From Timema cristinae (Eukaryota > Arthropoda > Insecta > Phasmatodea > Timematidae): a stretch of 64,000 nt of DNA. Made by a program: the position numbers and the translations under genes. The notes below the pieces were generated by a model. That model was not told the DNA's origin and made no database searches. It saw nothing but the letters and a program-made list of their open reading frames with translations. The stretch covers positions 15,967,172 through 16,031,171 of the forward strand of contig JBCFYV010000012.1 in NCBI GenBank assembly GCA_039000515.1. The letters are read 5' to 3'. This document shows, piece after piece, positions 1-13,900 of the stretch. Numbering within the stretch: the first letter of the stretch is position 1; each line of letters opens with the position of its first letter.

Positions 1-774
1 TGCGGGATCCAACCCCCTTTTTTACTAACTCAATTATAAAGTTTCAGAAAAGTTTTACTTCTTTTAAGAACCCCAAATCCAAAGCATTCCCGCCCCTGTT
101 TGTTTAAGCTACTAGAACTAAGGGGACAATAATGGACACAACCCCACATATTCATCAAACTATCCGATCTGTACGCAATAAAGGGGGAAACTTTTTAAAC
201 ATATCTAAAGATTTTTTTGATTGATTATATTTCTGTTGAAAAATTTTTTTAGTCCAAACCATTGTAAGTAAAAAAAAGTACACCGTGAGCCCGCGCACAA
301 ATATATCGTAGAAATGCCAGTTGTGGGGAGGTTTGGTTCAATCGATCCCATCGGGTGTACGATATAGTTTTTTTTACTAGATTGTTCACTATCTTTCTCC
401 AACAAATCGGGGCATTTTCCTCTAGATGAATTAAGACACGAAAATTAAAATTAAAAAAACTCGTTTTTAACTTTTCTTTTTTAAAAGGGATTCTATAAAA
501 AAAAGCACCACAAGAAACGATGACAGCAGGAAAATTTTACATGCAATTTATAACTTAACGTACGCAAACCAGAACAAATAAAACATTAGACCCAAAAAGG
601 CATCAAAAACGCGTTTAGTTCAAGTTCCACAAACGGTGTCCCACGCCACGCCCGTTTGTTAACAAAAAAAAACGAATTAAGTTGTAACAGGGCAACCTGC
701 TCTTTTCGAAGTTCTTTTTTTACAAACATTTAAAATATACAAAAAAAAAAGGCTTTCGCACAAATTTAACGTTA

Positions 775-1460
775 TGGTTTACTAAAATTACATTGGTTGA
801 AAAAAAAATTTTTTGGGGCTTACTAAAATTACTAAGGCTTGAACGAATTTTGGGGCTTACTCCAATTACTTTTTTGGTTTAACGAAATGTTTGGGTTTCC
901 CCCTCCAATTAAAGGTTTAACGAAATGTTTGGGGCTTATCCAATTACAAATTGGCTTAACAAATGTTTGGGGCTACCCCAATTTTACTAGGTTTGAACGA
1001 AATTTGGGGCTACCCAATCCTATTGGTTTGAACGAAATTTTGCGTTTAACCCCCCAATCACTATGGTTTAAAAACGAAAAAATTTTTTGCGGCTTACCCC
1101 CAATTTAAAATTGTTTGAACGAAATGTTTTGGCTTCCCCAATTTACATTGGTTTGAACGAAATGTTTGTGGCTTACTCCAATTACTTTGTTTGAATAAAA
1201 TGTTTTGGCTTCCCTAAAATTTAAACTATGGTTTGAACGAAATGTTGTGGCTCTCCAATTACAGGGGATTGAACGAAATTTTGTGGCTTACCCCAATTAC
1301 ATTGGTTTAACGAAATGTTTTGGCTTCCCCAATTCTTTTGGTTTGAACGAAATGTTTGTGGCTTCTCCAATTACTAAGGGGCTTAACGAAATGTTTGTGG
1401 CTTACTCCAATTACTATTTTTTGAGCGAAATTTTTGGCTTACCAAATTCTAAATTTAACA
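775..1460. repeat. 39-bp minisatellite, about 17 noisy units
   Basis: The motif ggtttgaacgaaatgtttg, followed by a variable 'tggcttactccaattac' part, recurs about every 39 bases. Because 39 is a multiple of three, open frames at 839-1108 and 1205-1657 run through the array and give a 13-residue periodic peptide. They are by-products of the repeat. Unit length varies because of homopolymer noise. Confidence 0.8.
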
Positions 1461-1741
1461 AAAAGTTTCTAAATGTAAAAGGAGTGCAAAAAACAAGAAC
1501 TTCAGTTTTAATCTTGGAACTTTTGAAAATGCTCCAGGAAAAAATAGGCTATTTTTTCCAAATTCGACACCGTACAAACCGTTGGACTGGATGCAAACCC
1601 ATTTTCTCTGCCAAAGGTGCTTACCCAAAAAAAAAACAGTGGCCGCAAAAAAATTAAAAAAATTGGCTTGTAAGTTGGGAGTGAGCATATAAAGTTTCGG
1701 AACTTTTGACCCGGTGAAAAGGTTAAATATGCTTTTTAGAC

Positions 1742-1763
1742 AAAAACACACACACACACACTT
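1742..1763. repeat. (AC)n microsatellite
   Basis: Short run of alternating A and C following an A-rich stretch. Confidence 0.8.
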
Positions 1764-1819
1764 TATCCAAAACATCAATTACTCAAAGGCATAAACAAGG
1801 GGAATGAAACCAATCATGG

Positions 1820-2045
1820 ACGTATTGTCTAGGGCACACCTATCTCATAATAGAAATTGCCAAATATGGGTTCGATCCCATGGGGTTATTGAGGGTGGTT
1901 TACCTAAAAGGTTTTTTCACCCCCCTTTCCCCACCGATCGGAACACTTCCTTTAAAATAACCTTCCTTTTACAAGAATTAAACAAATTTTAAATTTCCCC
2001 TAATAGGCGTAAAAACCCGAACGGAGTATACGCAGTGCTTACTAC
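1820..2045 (+). mobile_element. SINE-1 copy (tRNA-derived), noisy
   Basis: Shows a head with 'tgtctagggcacacc', a B-box-like 'gggttcgatccca', the diagnostic body 'attgagggtggttt', then 'ttaaaataaccttcctt' and a tail 'acccgaacggagtatacgc'. The order matches the cleaner SINE-1 copies at 18.6 and 56.0 kb, but homopolymers are distorted. The 62-residue open frame over it is not a gene. Confidence 0.75.
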
Positions 2046-3594
2046 AAAATTGGATCAAATGGGGAAAAACCCAACCCTTGTCGTCACTGAAATCACTCCC
2101 CCTTTAAGGGACGTCTGTAAGCCTACTTCCTAATTTTAAATTATGCACAAACTAAAAAAATTTTTTTTGTTCAAGGATCAGCCCTATTAGCTGAATCAAA
2201 TTAAAATTTATGAAAAAGGACAACCTTGAACAGCTTAGGTTCGATTCACCTCCACTTTCAGAAATTTATTCAAAAACAAACCCAAACCTATGATTTTTTA
2301 AATAAACGGCTATTATAATTGTTTTAAAAACACAGTTATGCAGCTTTTAAAACACATTTTTTAAATTTTAAAAAAATACACCCCACCCAGACCACGGTAA
2401 TTGAACAGGGGGCCTTTGGTTATGGGCTAAGCTCTTAAAACTAAGCACCCGGGGTTCCCCCGGGAAAATTTTCACTCATAGTTAAAGCAAATTTGTGAGG
2501 GACGTGCAAGTAAAATTTTTCCCGGGGTTTAAATTCCCATGTCAATTTTTCAGTTTAAAAAAAGTACCTATGATTAAGCTTATTTTTTTCTCTATCTATT
2601 ATAAAAAGGGTCGTTTTTTCATTCTTAATTGACATTTACCAATTACTAAAATACTTTAAAAACATAATAAACATAGGTTGAGTCTAAATAGTAAAATTTA
2701 ACCAATTTTAACAACAAAAAAAATTTGGTTTTTTCTAATATTTCCTTTCCCAACAAAACCCCTATTAAAACAAACCAAACAAATTTAAATTGTTAAAAAG
2801 AAAACAGCTTTTTAATTTAACAAACCTACAATTTATTACCCCTAATACTAGGACACTCGAGATTTAACCGTTTAACACTTTCTTCTTTTTTTTTTTAATC
2901 AATAATACTTATTAAAATGGGCCTACTAATTTTTAAATACACATCCCATGGAGCAAAAAAACACCCAAAAAATAAGGAAAAGGAATTTTATAAAACATGA
3001 ACATTTCGTGTTCTTTTTGAACAAAAGTTATTTCAAAAAATATATTTTTCTATTATTTTTTCTATTATTTGTGTTAATTTGCAAAACGACCAGTTGGGGC
3101 CCGCCAAGAAAACCACGGTCAAATCCCGCCAGTTTTTTTATGGGGGGAAAGATGCCTTCGAAATATGTTAAGCTTTGAAAAAAAATTTAGGAAGGGGGGA
3201 ATATTGAAGAAAAAATGCACACGCATTGGGAAATCTTGCCAAAATTCTTTAGAAGTTTAACATCACTGCATGGATGGGACAGGAAAACGTTATACTCAAA
3301 CTTTTTTTAGGGGATAAAACACATATTGCAAAACTTCTTTCTGCAGGTTTTAAAGGGGAAGTTAGTTCACAAACATTTTGGGAAAAAGGGTTCAGTCCTG
3401 CTAACTACAATTAAATAATTCCCGCAAAAGCAATTCCCCTTTTTATTTGAAAAAAATTATTTAATAAAACAAAAATACTTGACAGAGTATTTTTTCTAAC
3501 AGGGCCAAACTGCCTTTGCCTCCAAAATAACTTAAACTAAGGATTACACCCCATAGGCCCAGACACACAAACCTTTCACCAAGAGGGGGAGAAA
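2046..3594. other. Unassigned AT-rich noisy sequence
   Basis: No gene or clear repeat unit is seen. A weak tRNA-like stretch at about 2390-2470 (minus) is listed among the rejected items. The open frame at 2948-3178 is lysine/phenylalanine-rich and has no recognisable domain. Confidence 0.5.
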
Positions 3595-4022
3595 AAACTA
3601 ATTACCCCTTCCATCGCAATCAATTCTCCTACAATTAAGTGAGTCTTGATCGCAACCATTCTCCTACAATTAAATTTTGTCCCCTTGATCGCAAACCAGT
3701 TCCTCCCCCATTTTGGGTCTTTCGTCAAAAATTCCCCACAATTTAAGGGGGCTTGACCGTCATCCAATTCTCCACAATTAAGTGTCTTGATCGCATCCAG
3801 TTCCCCCCCCATTAAGTTGTCTTGTCGTAATCCATTCTCCTACAAATTAAGTTGTATTTACGTCATCCATTCCCCCACCATTAAGTGGCTTTATCGTCAA
3901 TACAGTTCTCCTACAATAAGTTGCTTTATCGCAATCCCTTTTTTCCACCAAGTGTTCTTTATCGCAATTCAGTTTCCCCCCCCCTTAAAAGTTTCTTGAC
4001 GCAATCCCGCTCTCAACTGTTT
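3595..4022. repeat. 38-bp minisatellite, about 11 noisy units
   Basis: Units follow the pattern 'attaagt..cttgatcgca', 'atccagttctcctacaa', with a period near 38 bases. Open frames at 3576-3812 (minus) and 3787-3999 (plus) simply read through the array on both strands. Confidence 0.8.
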
Positions 4023-7011
4023 TGATCTCTGAGAGACACACCATCGTATTAACTTTAAATCAAAAAAAAATGAAAAAAAGTGTTTGGTTCATATAAACCC
4101 CTGATTTTATATTTATAAAAACCCAAAAAAAGTTATTAGTCGTTCGGTTTTTGACATTTTTTTATTTCTGTGGGGTTTAAATTGGGAGTTTTGGCCTACT
4201 TTTTAAAAGATAGTTTGGTTTTAATAAGTTTAACACACGCAATATTAAATAATAACAAAATATACAACATCAAATAATAAACAAAGTGTCAAAAAAAAAT
4301 TATGAAAAAATAAAAAACAATCTCACTTAATATTTAAAGAGAAAATTCTCCGGGCCCAATTTAAGTTCATTTGCCCGCATCACCTCGAACCCCTAAACCG
4401 CGGTTTTTTGCATTCTTTTACTTAAATACAAAGGAGTTATCATGGTAGATAGGCGAAACGTGAAACAGGGGTCCAATTTAAACAAACATATTATTAAATT
4501 TGTAAGTAACAATAGAATAGTAGAAATATAGATGTAGTAGAAGAAATAGTAAAAGTAGTAGTAAATAGTAGTTATTGAAGTGGAGTTTAGAAAAATAAAA
4601 ATTTTTTTTTCTTTGTTTCCATTTCAAAATTTAAATATTAATCAGACATAAATAAGAACCTTGAGTCAACAAAAATTAAAAAAGAAAAATATTAACAAAA
4701 GAAATAAGTAAGATTAAAGTTTTTAGATTTAATAAGGATTGAAAGAATATTTTTGAGGTTTAAACCCTTACAACGATTCTTTTAAAAATGCCATATCAAG
4801 AAGTTTCCCTACATTTAAAAAACGTGTTTTTGAATCAAAAAACAATGAAAATTTCAGGTTTTGAAAACATTTTGACTTCATATTTGGGTAAAAAAGATAT
4901 CAAACATTTCGGCTAACGAATTCTACAAAAAATTTTTAATGTTTCAAAAAACTTAGGTTAATGAAAGAAAACCTAAATAGTGTTTCTGGGCTGCCCTCAT
5001 CCGACGGCCTCATGTTTAAAATAAACCAAACATCGGCCATTTCTCAAGGTCCCTTTTAGACAAGCGAGCGATGCTATTCGTCGCCATTCACCTACAATCG
5101 CTTGGGGTAAACGTGTACGAAAATTCTTTTATTGCCCGATTATGTTCGCCCGAATTGTCTAGAATGCTCTCTCCGGTTTATCAAAAAAAAGAAGGGGCGC
5201 GCGAACAATTGGGTAAAAGTCCTTTGGGTTTTGGCGCCTTTCTCGACTGAGCGGGGTTTTATCAAAGGATTTTTCGTTGGTGAAGTACACCAGTTTCCTA
5301 ATGTAGAGAATAATTCGGACGGGGATCAAACAAGGGTTGGGAAAAATGATTTTGCCTACAAATGTAAACATTATAAAGAGAGAGATTTTTTGGGACCCTA
5401 CTGTGGGGAATACCAAAAAAAACAATAAAAAAAAGAAAAGCGGAAAGCAAGGGAAAAGGAAGAAATGCAAAATCAATGAGGGAAAGACGAAAAAAAAAAT
5501 ATTTATAGATCTTCTGACGAAAGTGGGAAAAAACATGTCAAAAAAAAAGAAAACTGGGAAGTGGGGGAGATAGTACATATATTCGAAAAGGGTTTTTTTT
5601 AACCCTAAAAAAAATGTTTTTTGAAAAAAGTAAAAACCAAGTGAGAAGGAAAAAAATTTAATTCACCGCTAGTCAAGCCTGCGTTATGACAACCCTTTGC
5701 TCGTATTTTTGCATTCGCTTTCACACTACTCTTTGGTGAAACGAGTTTGTGGGAGTTTTTCGGTGGGGCCCTTTACACTAAACGAACGGAAAATGGCTCC
5801 TTTGCTTTGATTCTTTTTCGTTTGGTCTAAAGGGGACCCTAAAAAACGAAGACCCGCCTGCCCACCACCCGGTCCGAGACCCAATGAAAGGACTTACCCC
5901 TACACGTCCCCAAAACGGCGCCCCCAATATCTTTTTCCCCCAGTGATGGGCGGGAAAGCTTAGGGGCCTTTAGACCCGGAGCCTAAAACACCGCTCTTTC
6001 TGCTGAAAAAAGATGGGGCCTGGGAAAAAAAGCCGCCGGCGGGGTTTGTGGGAGTAGCGGGCCCCAAAGCACTTTAAATCCAACACGGCCTATTTACTGC
6101 GCCCCTCCAAAACAATTCATCCAAAGAAATACACAGTTGTAAATAGTACTATGTGGGGGACGCACATACTTTAAAGTCAGACTTTAGACAATAATTGGGA
6201 GGTATAAACTATTTCATCACCCTGTCTCAAAAAAGGAATTCCATTTTTCGGTGGAGGCGTGTGGTCAAGTAACAGATATTTTGATTCCCCCTTGTCCTGT
6301 TTGAAATTGATGGCAATGGCTATTCACGAGTTAAAGTATTTTCTTTTACTTTTTTTCATATGAGTAAATTTAATAAAACAATTTAACATGTCCATTTTTA
6401 AAAAATTTATTAGAACTAAAAAAACTAGGAGACTAGTATGGATTTATAAGTCAAGCAGTAGGAAAATAAATAGCCGACATAGTCTTGGGGATAAATAGAA
6501 ATTATTTAAAATTTCCAGTAAACCCTTTCGAAACTTTAAAAAATTCAACCCCCCCCACCCCAAAAAAAATACTAGTCTTTTTTTGAGTTAATTTTAAATA
6601 AATACCAGCGAATGTATACCAAAAGCGAAAAAAGTTTATTTTCGGTAATTTATACAAACAATTGTTGATTTTTTTTTTAACTTAAATTTTAAACAAACTA
6701 TGTTTTTAACGAAACTGGTATGCATTCAGAATTGGGAAAAAAAATTATCCGCTAACCTTTCATCGCGAGTCTTTTATTTGTTAGAAAAAAAGGATTTACA
6801 ACAAAAATAATATAAGGATTAATTTTCAAATAAAAGCAAGATCAGACATTTAAAATATTTTACCAAAAAACTAAGTATTGTAATTTAGTCTAGTTTATTA
6901 ATCCCACCCTTATATAAAAAACCTATCACAATTTAATTACTCACATCAGTGGTCCACGGGGTAAGTTTTTACCTCGCAATATAATGTAATTACGGGGGGC
7001 AGGGGGGTCAG
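4023..7011. other. Unassigned noisy sequence with a TAG/AGT-rich patch
   Basis: A degenerate (GTA)n-like patch lies at about 4500-4580. More GC-rich text at about 5030-5300 and 5850-6070 has no recognisable coding or repeat signature. The overlapping open frames on both strands at 5132-5578 are low-complexity Lys/Phe-rich translations and are not supported as genes. Confidence 0.45.
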
Positions 7012-7092
7012 AGTTGAATACCAGTCGGTGTAAAGAAGGGTTTTTCCCCAAATATTTTTCCTCCCTCCCTCCACCAAATGCAAGTATGCTTA
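7012..7092 (+). mobile_element. SINE-1 fragment (body only)
   Basis: 'gttgaataccagtcggtgt', followed by 'tttttcc', 'ctccctccctccaccaaatgc', is the B-box plus central body of SINE-1. The body lies in the first part of the 7014-7235 open frame, which is therefore not a gene. Head and tail are absent. Confidence 0.6.
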
Positions 7093-9924
7093 CTCTATAT
7101 CATTTTATATTTATCATCCCTTTTTTTAATAGTGAAAACAGAAGGACAAAACCAAAAAAATTAAAATTAAGATTAATTTTTTTAACTAAAATCCTCTTTC
7201 AGAAAAAAATTTCAACCGTATTTCTCTCCCTATGATATGCTAAAAAATCTCAGCAAAACACTTTAAATTTTTTTAATTGGTCTTTCAAAAAAGGGTTTGA
7301 ACAAAAATCTTAACCTTGAGTCAAATTGATGAACATGGAAACACTAGTCTAAAAAAAATTTAAATTTTTTCCATCAAACTAAGAAAATATTTTACTTAGA
7401 AAAAGGGTTTAAGATGGGAAAAATTGCTTTTCAAATTACCTTGAGTTATTTTTTAAAATTAATCTAGATAGAAAAAAATAAACTTTCAGGAAAATAAAAG
7501 TAGAAAAAGGAAAATTTAAACCACAAAAACACTCAAAACAAGGAAAAAAATTATTTTGTGACCATTTGCTACCCATCGTTATCATAGCTTTTCAACTTAA
7601 ATAAAAATAAACTTTACAGCAAAAAGGCCCATTGAATTAAAATGTATCAAACACTCAAAAAACCAAAAAGAAAACTCTACTAAATCATTGATCCCTTATC
7701 TTAGGTAAAGAAAGGGGAAATAAAATAACCCCGTTTTCCTATTGTATTTTCAAGAGTAGAAAGGGGAAAATTGAAGTTAAGGTATGGATTTAACCGAACC
7801 TTTTTAAACTCCTCGAAACCAATTTGACAAAGCAGGTTTTTAGATTGGATTTAAAAAAGATGGGCTTTTTTAGGCTTATTTTTTTAGACTAAACGGGTTT
7901 TCATTTCATAATTTTTAAATTGAGGTTTGGACCCTAAAAACTTTTTTTTATAAAGTTATAGCTATTGAGGTTTGAACTGCGCTTTAAAAACCCACAAAAC
8001 CAGGAAATTAGGGGCCACAAAACCCAAAACCAGAAAAACATGCTTAGATTTCTTTCATGACAAAACCCTAAAAACACGGGGGAGAGGGGGTTTGCACCCC
8101 CCACTAGCCCACTTTAAAGCGCTCTTTTCAAAACCCCCCCCCCCTAGGGGGGGGGGAGAGGGTATCCCCTCCTTCATCTTATGGGTCTTTTAAAAAATTT
8201 AAAAACTTAAGCCTTAAATTTAAAATTTTATTTTATTTTTCTTTAAAAGATTAATGTTAAATTATAGTTAAAATGTAAAGAATTGCCCTTCAGTAATATA
8301 GACACCCACGTTTTTTGATAAATTCCACTTCCTCATAAAATTGAACGTTCGTTAATGAAAAACAACATTTTTCTACTTTATAGGTCAATGGGAAATAAAC
8401 TAAAATACACACACTAAAAAACAAATAAAAGAACTTAATGAATTTTTCAACTTTTAAAAGATCTAAGGCTTACACAAAAATATTTATCTTAAAAAAAAGC
8501 TCTTAGCAGTACACAATTTTCATTCCCCCTATCAATTTTAAAAAACAATTTAACAAAAATTTTTTAATTTACTTTTAAAATTTCAGGTTTTCAAAAGGTC
8601 ACTTTCTTCTTACATCTACCTACCCCCGTTTTCATAAAATTCCGAAAGAAAATAAGCGAATGGGAAAAAAAGAAAAATGGGAGACGACAAAAATACCTAA
8701 CTTGATCAAACAGGGGAAAAAAGAGAAAAAGGGCCTAATTTAAAACCGTTCATACAAACTTTTTATTACGAATGCATTTCAGTTTAGTTGTAGACCACAT
8801 TTCGAAAGAGTTTACTAAAAAACCCTTTTAAAAAAACAAAACACTTTGTCTTTTAAAGGAGGGTAAAAATTAACTGTTAAATACAGCAAAAAAGAATACA
8901 AAAAAAATTTCAAATTAACTTGACATTTCCCGAAGTAAATTTTTTTTAAAAAAACATTTATTTCCCTTAAAAATACAATTTAATGCAATTTGAGATGACT
9001 AATTGCACACATACAAAATTTTTTTCAAGTATTCAAAATAATTTACCCAAAAAATTTTTTGCAAAAATCCAAATGAGGTTCATTGAAAGTATTTAATGTG
9101 TTTTTTTTTTCGTGTCTCACTACCCCAATTTTTCTTTCACCTCAATGATAGGCATAACATATGAAGGGCGAATCAGATTAAAGAACCACATTTTTTTGTA
9201 TGGGAAGTCTATCACGAAGAACCTCCCTCGTAATCCACCAGGGTTTAAACCCCCTACCGCCCAGTCACCGGGGGACCAAATTTAGAAGTGATCAAATTTC
9301 CTTACCATACCCCGTGATAAAAAGGGGGGGGTTAAAAATTCATACGAGACCTTTAATGGGCAGTAAAGGATGGAGAAGGAAGGATGCCCAAAAAAAATAA
9401 TGGAAATGAAATATGAAAAAAGGAAAAGACCGCAAAGGGGGGCCAAAAAAGAAATGGGGGGGCAAAAACCCAGTGTGCAAATGAGAGGATATAATAAGAA
9501 CAAAAGGGGAAGAGTGAGGAAGATTAAAGAAGATGGAGACATTGTTTTTTAAAAAGCCCCCGCCACAGGGTAAACAGGTGATGAGAAAGACTTTGGAATG
9601 GACATTTCGACCTATCCACACATCCCTCACAAGCCTTTTCCCCCCCCCCCCCCTTCGGTCCCCCACCTTAAACCCCTGAATTTTTTGTATGGGATAATTA
9701 AAGAGTTTAGGGGATTCGTCTCGAAAAAATATTTTTTCAACTTTAGAACGTGAGTTGAAAATGGCTGAAGACGATTTTAATGAAAAAGGATTTTTTAAAG
9801 AGAACGCAACATTCGATTTGAAAAATGAAACGAGCAAACATGTAAAACACCTTTTTTTTGATATGGTGATAAATTGTGAATATAAAATCAAAAAACATCC
9901 CCTTTTAAATTTCTGCTATCTTTC
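7093..9924. other. Unassigned AT-rich noisy sequence
   Basis: Nothing assignable. Poly-C/poly-G blocks at about 8130-8160 and 9635-9655 look like consensus errors. Overlapping open frames at 9200-9891 on both strands show no domain. Confidence 0.5.
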
Positions 9925-10935
9925 ATAAGAAAGTATTGTGATGGCCAAAAAAAAACTAAATAAAATTTTGATGAACTCACGTTTCATGACCCCCGAATTT
10001 GAATTTCTTCGGACCTCAACAGGTCTAAACATTTTACGACAGGCAAAAATTGTATCAGGTTTCATAGGGTTTCCCCAGGGGTTTTTTGGGAAATTTAATC
10101 CCCAAACCCAAAATTAAGGGGGTTTACTTTAAAGGGGAAAAAGAAAAAAAAAAGATTTTTTTTCTAAAATTTTGGGCTTTCCCTTTTAAAAAAAACGCTA
10201 TCAATTTTTTCGGCAAAAAATTTAAAGGGTTTCGGCTGATGCTAAATTTTCATTTTTACACATTTTCCCAAACATTTGGATAGAAATTACTTGTTGAAAA
10301 AATGTACAAATTTATAATGCAATTTTTTTTAACATTTTTATAGAACCAAAATTTTCAACTAAGACAAATAATATATATTTACTTTTCGAAGGGAACGAAT
10401 GTAAAAAAAAAAAATTTTTAACTCTAGTCAGAGTAAAAAACTTTTCCACAAAAAGGTAAATATTGCGAAGGAAAAAAAACAACGGAAAAGTTGAGGATGT
10501 CGACGTTTTATGACCCCCCCAACCCTAAAAATGGGCTTTGTCATCCCCTTCTGTGTTTCTGTTAAAAATGAAAAAAATTTTTTAGGATTTTCCTACTTTT
10601 TCAGGAGCAGAATTTTTCCCAGAACTTTTAATAACTTATATTGCAAATGTGATAAAATTACAAAAAAAAAACGTTTTTTTGAAATATTTTTTATAAACAC
10701 AAAAGTTTCTGAAAATTGGCAGAATATTAAAATAATTTTTGTAGTTTATTAAAGAATACACTTAAGTTTTAACGCAATAGTTACAAAGCCACGGATAAGT
10801 AAAAAAAATTGCCTCAAAAAATGTAATTATGTTTTTTTTTCAATTTTTCCCCTTAGGAAAATGTTTGACATCAATGCCTCTCATTTTTATTCTAGACTCG
10901 AAGTCAATATTTACCTTTTTTTTGGTCTAAATTAT
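9925..10935 (+). repeat. Dispersed element Family A, dimeric copy (noisy)
   Basis: Unit 1 starts with 'aagtattgtgatgg' and carries 'cgtttcatgacccccgaa'. Unit 2 starts near 10455 ('ggtaaatattgcgaag') and carries 'gacgttttatgaccccccc'. The tail contains 'cttaagttttaacgcaata'. The same order of landmarks, with nearly the same unit spacing (about 530 versus 566 bases), is found in the clean copy at 61621-62810. Class of element unknown; no open frame belongs to it. Confidence 0.75.
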
Positions 10936-13900
10936 AAAGAGAATTTAGTAGCAATACGATAACCTAACTTGTAACCCCTAAAAAATGTCGAAAATTTTAA
11001 CCGAAGTCAAATTTTAATACAAAGGTTTAAACCCCATGGGCCAAAAATCAAAATTTTTTATGGGGTTTAAAAACACAAAGAGGGCTTTAATTCTTTAAAA
11101 AAGGTAAAACAAACCGATGAAGATTCAGGTAGGAGAACGTTTTTTAACGGGGGCAAAATTTTCCCTTAAAGGGTGGAAGTCCCCGGGCCCCATAACTCTG
11201 GCCCAGGGCGATCCGGTACGATACGTGTTAAAAAAACATTAACGGTCATGCTTGTGAAATATTTTTTGTTAAAAGTGATACGATAGCCGAATAAAATTAA
11301 CTTTAATTAGTCGTTATTAATTTGAGGTTTTTTGTGGATTGCTTCCAAAACCAAAATTTTTACTATTAAAGCCCCGTTTTTGTTGTTGTGCTACCTATTA
11401 GTTTTTAAAATATTTAATTAATATAAATTGTTTAATTTTTATTTATTTTGGCTAGGGGTTTTACTTATTTTCCCCCAAAAGTGGGCAGGAGTCCTTTTAA
11501 AAAAAAAATGGTTTTCTTTCACTTTTGGGGTAATGGGGGGGGAATTGGTTTTTTTTTTGGATTCCCTTCCCGGGGGAGGAAAGCGCACCTCTTCCCCGAT
11601 AAAAAGAACAGATTTTGAAAAGTGTGTTGATTTTTAAAAAATGTTTTTAAAAATTATTAAAAAAATTTTTGGCCAATTTTAAAAACCTTTTTTCACGTTC
11701 CCAGACAAAGACGAACAAACCCCGAATTGACCCGCCCGTTTTAGAAAAAGGGAAGGCCCGAGTTTTCAAGATCCGGATGAACTTCCTGACCCTTTTCGTG
11801 TATAGAAGCAGTACATTCCGTACAATTTTGCCATCCCCCAAAAAATAGTCTTGTAATGCGGGGAAAAGACAGTTCAGAATTACTGCGGGTCCGGTTGAAG
11901 TTAGTTGCCGCCACTACCTGAGGAAAACAAAAAAAAAACACCTTTTTATTGCAGAAATCAATTCAAGACAGTTTGGGAGCACTTTTGTTAAAAAAAACCC
12001 CTATTGTCCCCGGGGGATTCCCCGCAGTTGCCCCTCAATATTTAAAGTGATTTTGGGGAAAAATGATCGAAAAGAAAGCCGAGAAAAAAAGGCTTCCAAT
12101 AGTTCAGGGATATCACCACTTGCTTAATGAGAAAGAAAGTAGGGGGTGGGGTGTTTTGGGAAATCGCGATCGCCGATAAAATTGTTTACGCCTACCCCCC
12201 CGGCCTTCCATAGGCCCAAACCTCAAAAAAATAAAACCATTTTTGGGCGACTAGCGTTTATCCCCTCGCCCATAAACTGGGGGTTTAAGATTTGCACTAA
12301 AAGGCATAATCGAGAAAAAGGGGGGAATCTCAAGAGGCCCAAGGATCAAGTCATAAAACGTCTCAAACAGTGAAGGGGGTTTATATTTTAGCCGGGTACC
12401 CTACCTTTTCATACTCGAATCCACACACACAAACATTTTTTTAACAAATATTTCCCACGCCAGTTTTCATTCAATTTGGAAAAATGTATAAAACTTTGGA
12501 CCCCTAAAATCGGGGGATAAAATTTTATGATTTTTTAAATCCAAAAAGAAATCCCTTTTCAAAAAAGAGTCACATGTCAATCTTTTGGGAAATGTCCCCT
12601 CCTCCAGAAGGGAAAAATTTTTTAAAAACTTAATAGGTGGCTTCAAATTTTTAAAAAATTGGAAGTTGCTTTACCCAACCTGCAAGGCACAAAATAGGCC
12701 CTTTTTCTTTGATTTTGGTCACACCCTCCAAGAAAGGTCCTTCCCTCTAAATACCCCAAAACCCCCTTTTTTTGTTAAGGGGCTCAAGACCACCTCCCAC
12801 CTGAAAAAAATTTTCCCTTTCTTCCTTAAACCTCCAAACCAAATGTCAAGGAGCTTATTTTCGACCTTACCCGCAATGTTTCAAGGGGTTACCTTAAAAA
12901 ATACACATTAAAGTTGAGGGTTGTTCAAAGATTCTGGGTGGGCACCCCCCTAACAAAATCACAATGAAACGGTGGAGGTGCCATAAAGCAAACCACCCCA
13001 AAACCGGGTTCTTAAAATCGAATACATTTGGAAAACAAATGGAAAAAGGGAAGTATCCCCTTTTACCTTGCATACCTTTTCTTACGAAAAAAAGGGGGTT
13101 TTTTCTTTTAAAAAAGAAAACTTAATGAACTATAAAACCCTATGTTGCCCCCTTGGTGAAAATTAGGGGGTTTTTAGGGGAAAGTTTTTGTTTCGACAGG
13201 GAGCCCCCTTCACAAACAAATCAAGAAATTTCCCAAATTGTTTTACACCAAACCAGAAAACGAAAAGTATCCCCCGATTCACCCTTTATTTAACACCCTA
13301 TTTGGGTTAACAGGGAATAAGGGGGGAAAAACCCCGAGGGGAAAAAATATTGGGGAAAAGTCGGGATAAAAACAACAGTGGAAGTTTTGGGGCAATTTTA
13401 CACAAACGGTTTGGCCTAAAAACAAGTCGAAAAGAAAATTAAACGGGGGAAAATTTCTTTCCTGGGCACAGAATTAGCCAAATTTTACCAAAAAAAAAAT
13501 AAATAATTCAATCAAGCCCCCCCCTAACCAAGGTAAATTTTTTAAAAGCCTATTGCAAAAATCCCCAAATTTCAGATTCTAATTAAAAGGGTAAAAGGGG
13601 AAATTTTTTTGTTAAACAAAAAAAAAGGCCTTTAAACTAAAAAAAGTTATACCCCCCTTTTATTTCCCCCCCCGGCTGTATTGGTGGGGATTGTGAGGGA
13701 AGCCATTTAAAAAACGGGCGTTTTAAACCCAATTCAAATGGAAAAAAAAAATTTCTATTGGGCCCCCCTCACAAACAAGGGCAAAAATTTGTGCAACCAA
13801 GGAATATACCCCCTTGACTTCCCACTTCTTTCCCCTTTCATCTCAGAATGATAAATGCGTTGCGCCAGACCATAAAACACGCGGCCCCTTTGAAAGAGCC

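Noticed and set aside
2390..2470. tRNA-like text on the minus strand ('gagcttagcccataaccaaa', 'ctgttcaattacc')
   Set aside because: Lies in the error-rich segment and lacks a convincing A box and fold. It may be a SINE head, but support is too weak.
9340..9891. 183-residue minus-strand open frame
   Set aside because: Lies in homopolymer-distorted sequence and is Phe/Ser/Pro-rich. Overlapping frames occur on the other strand and no domain is seen.
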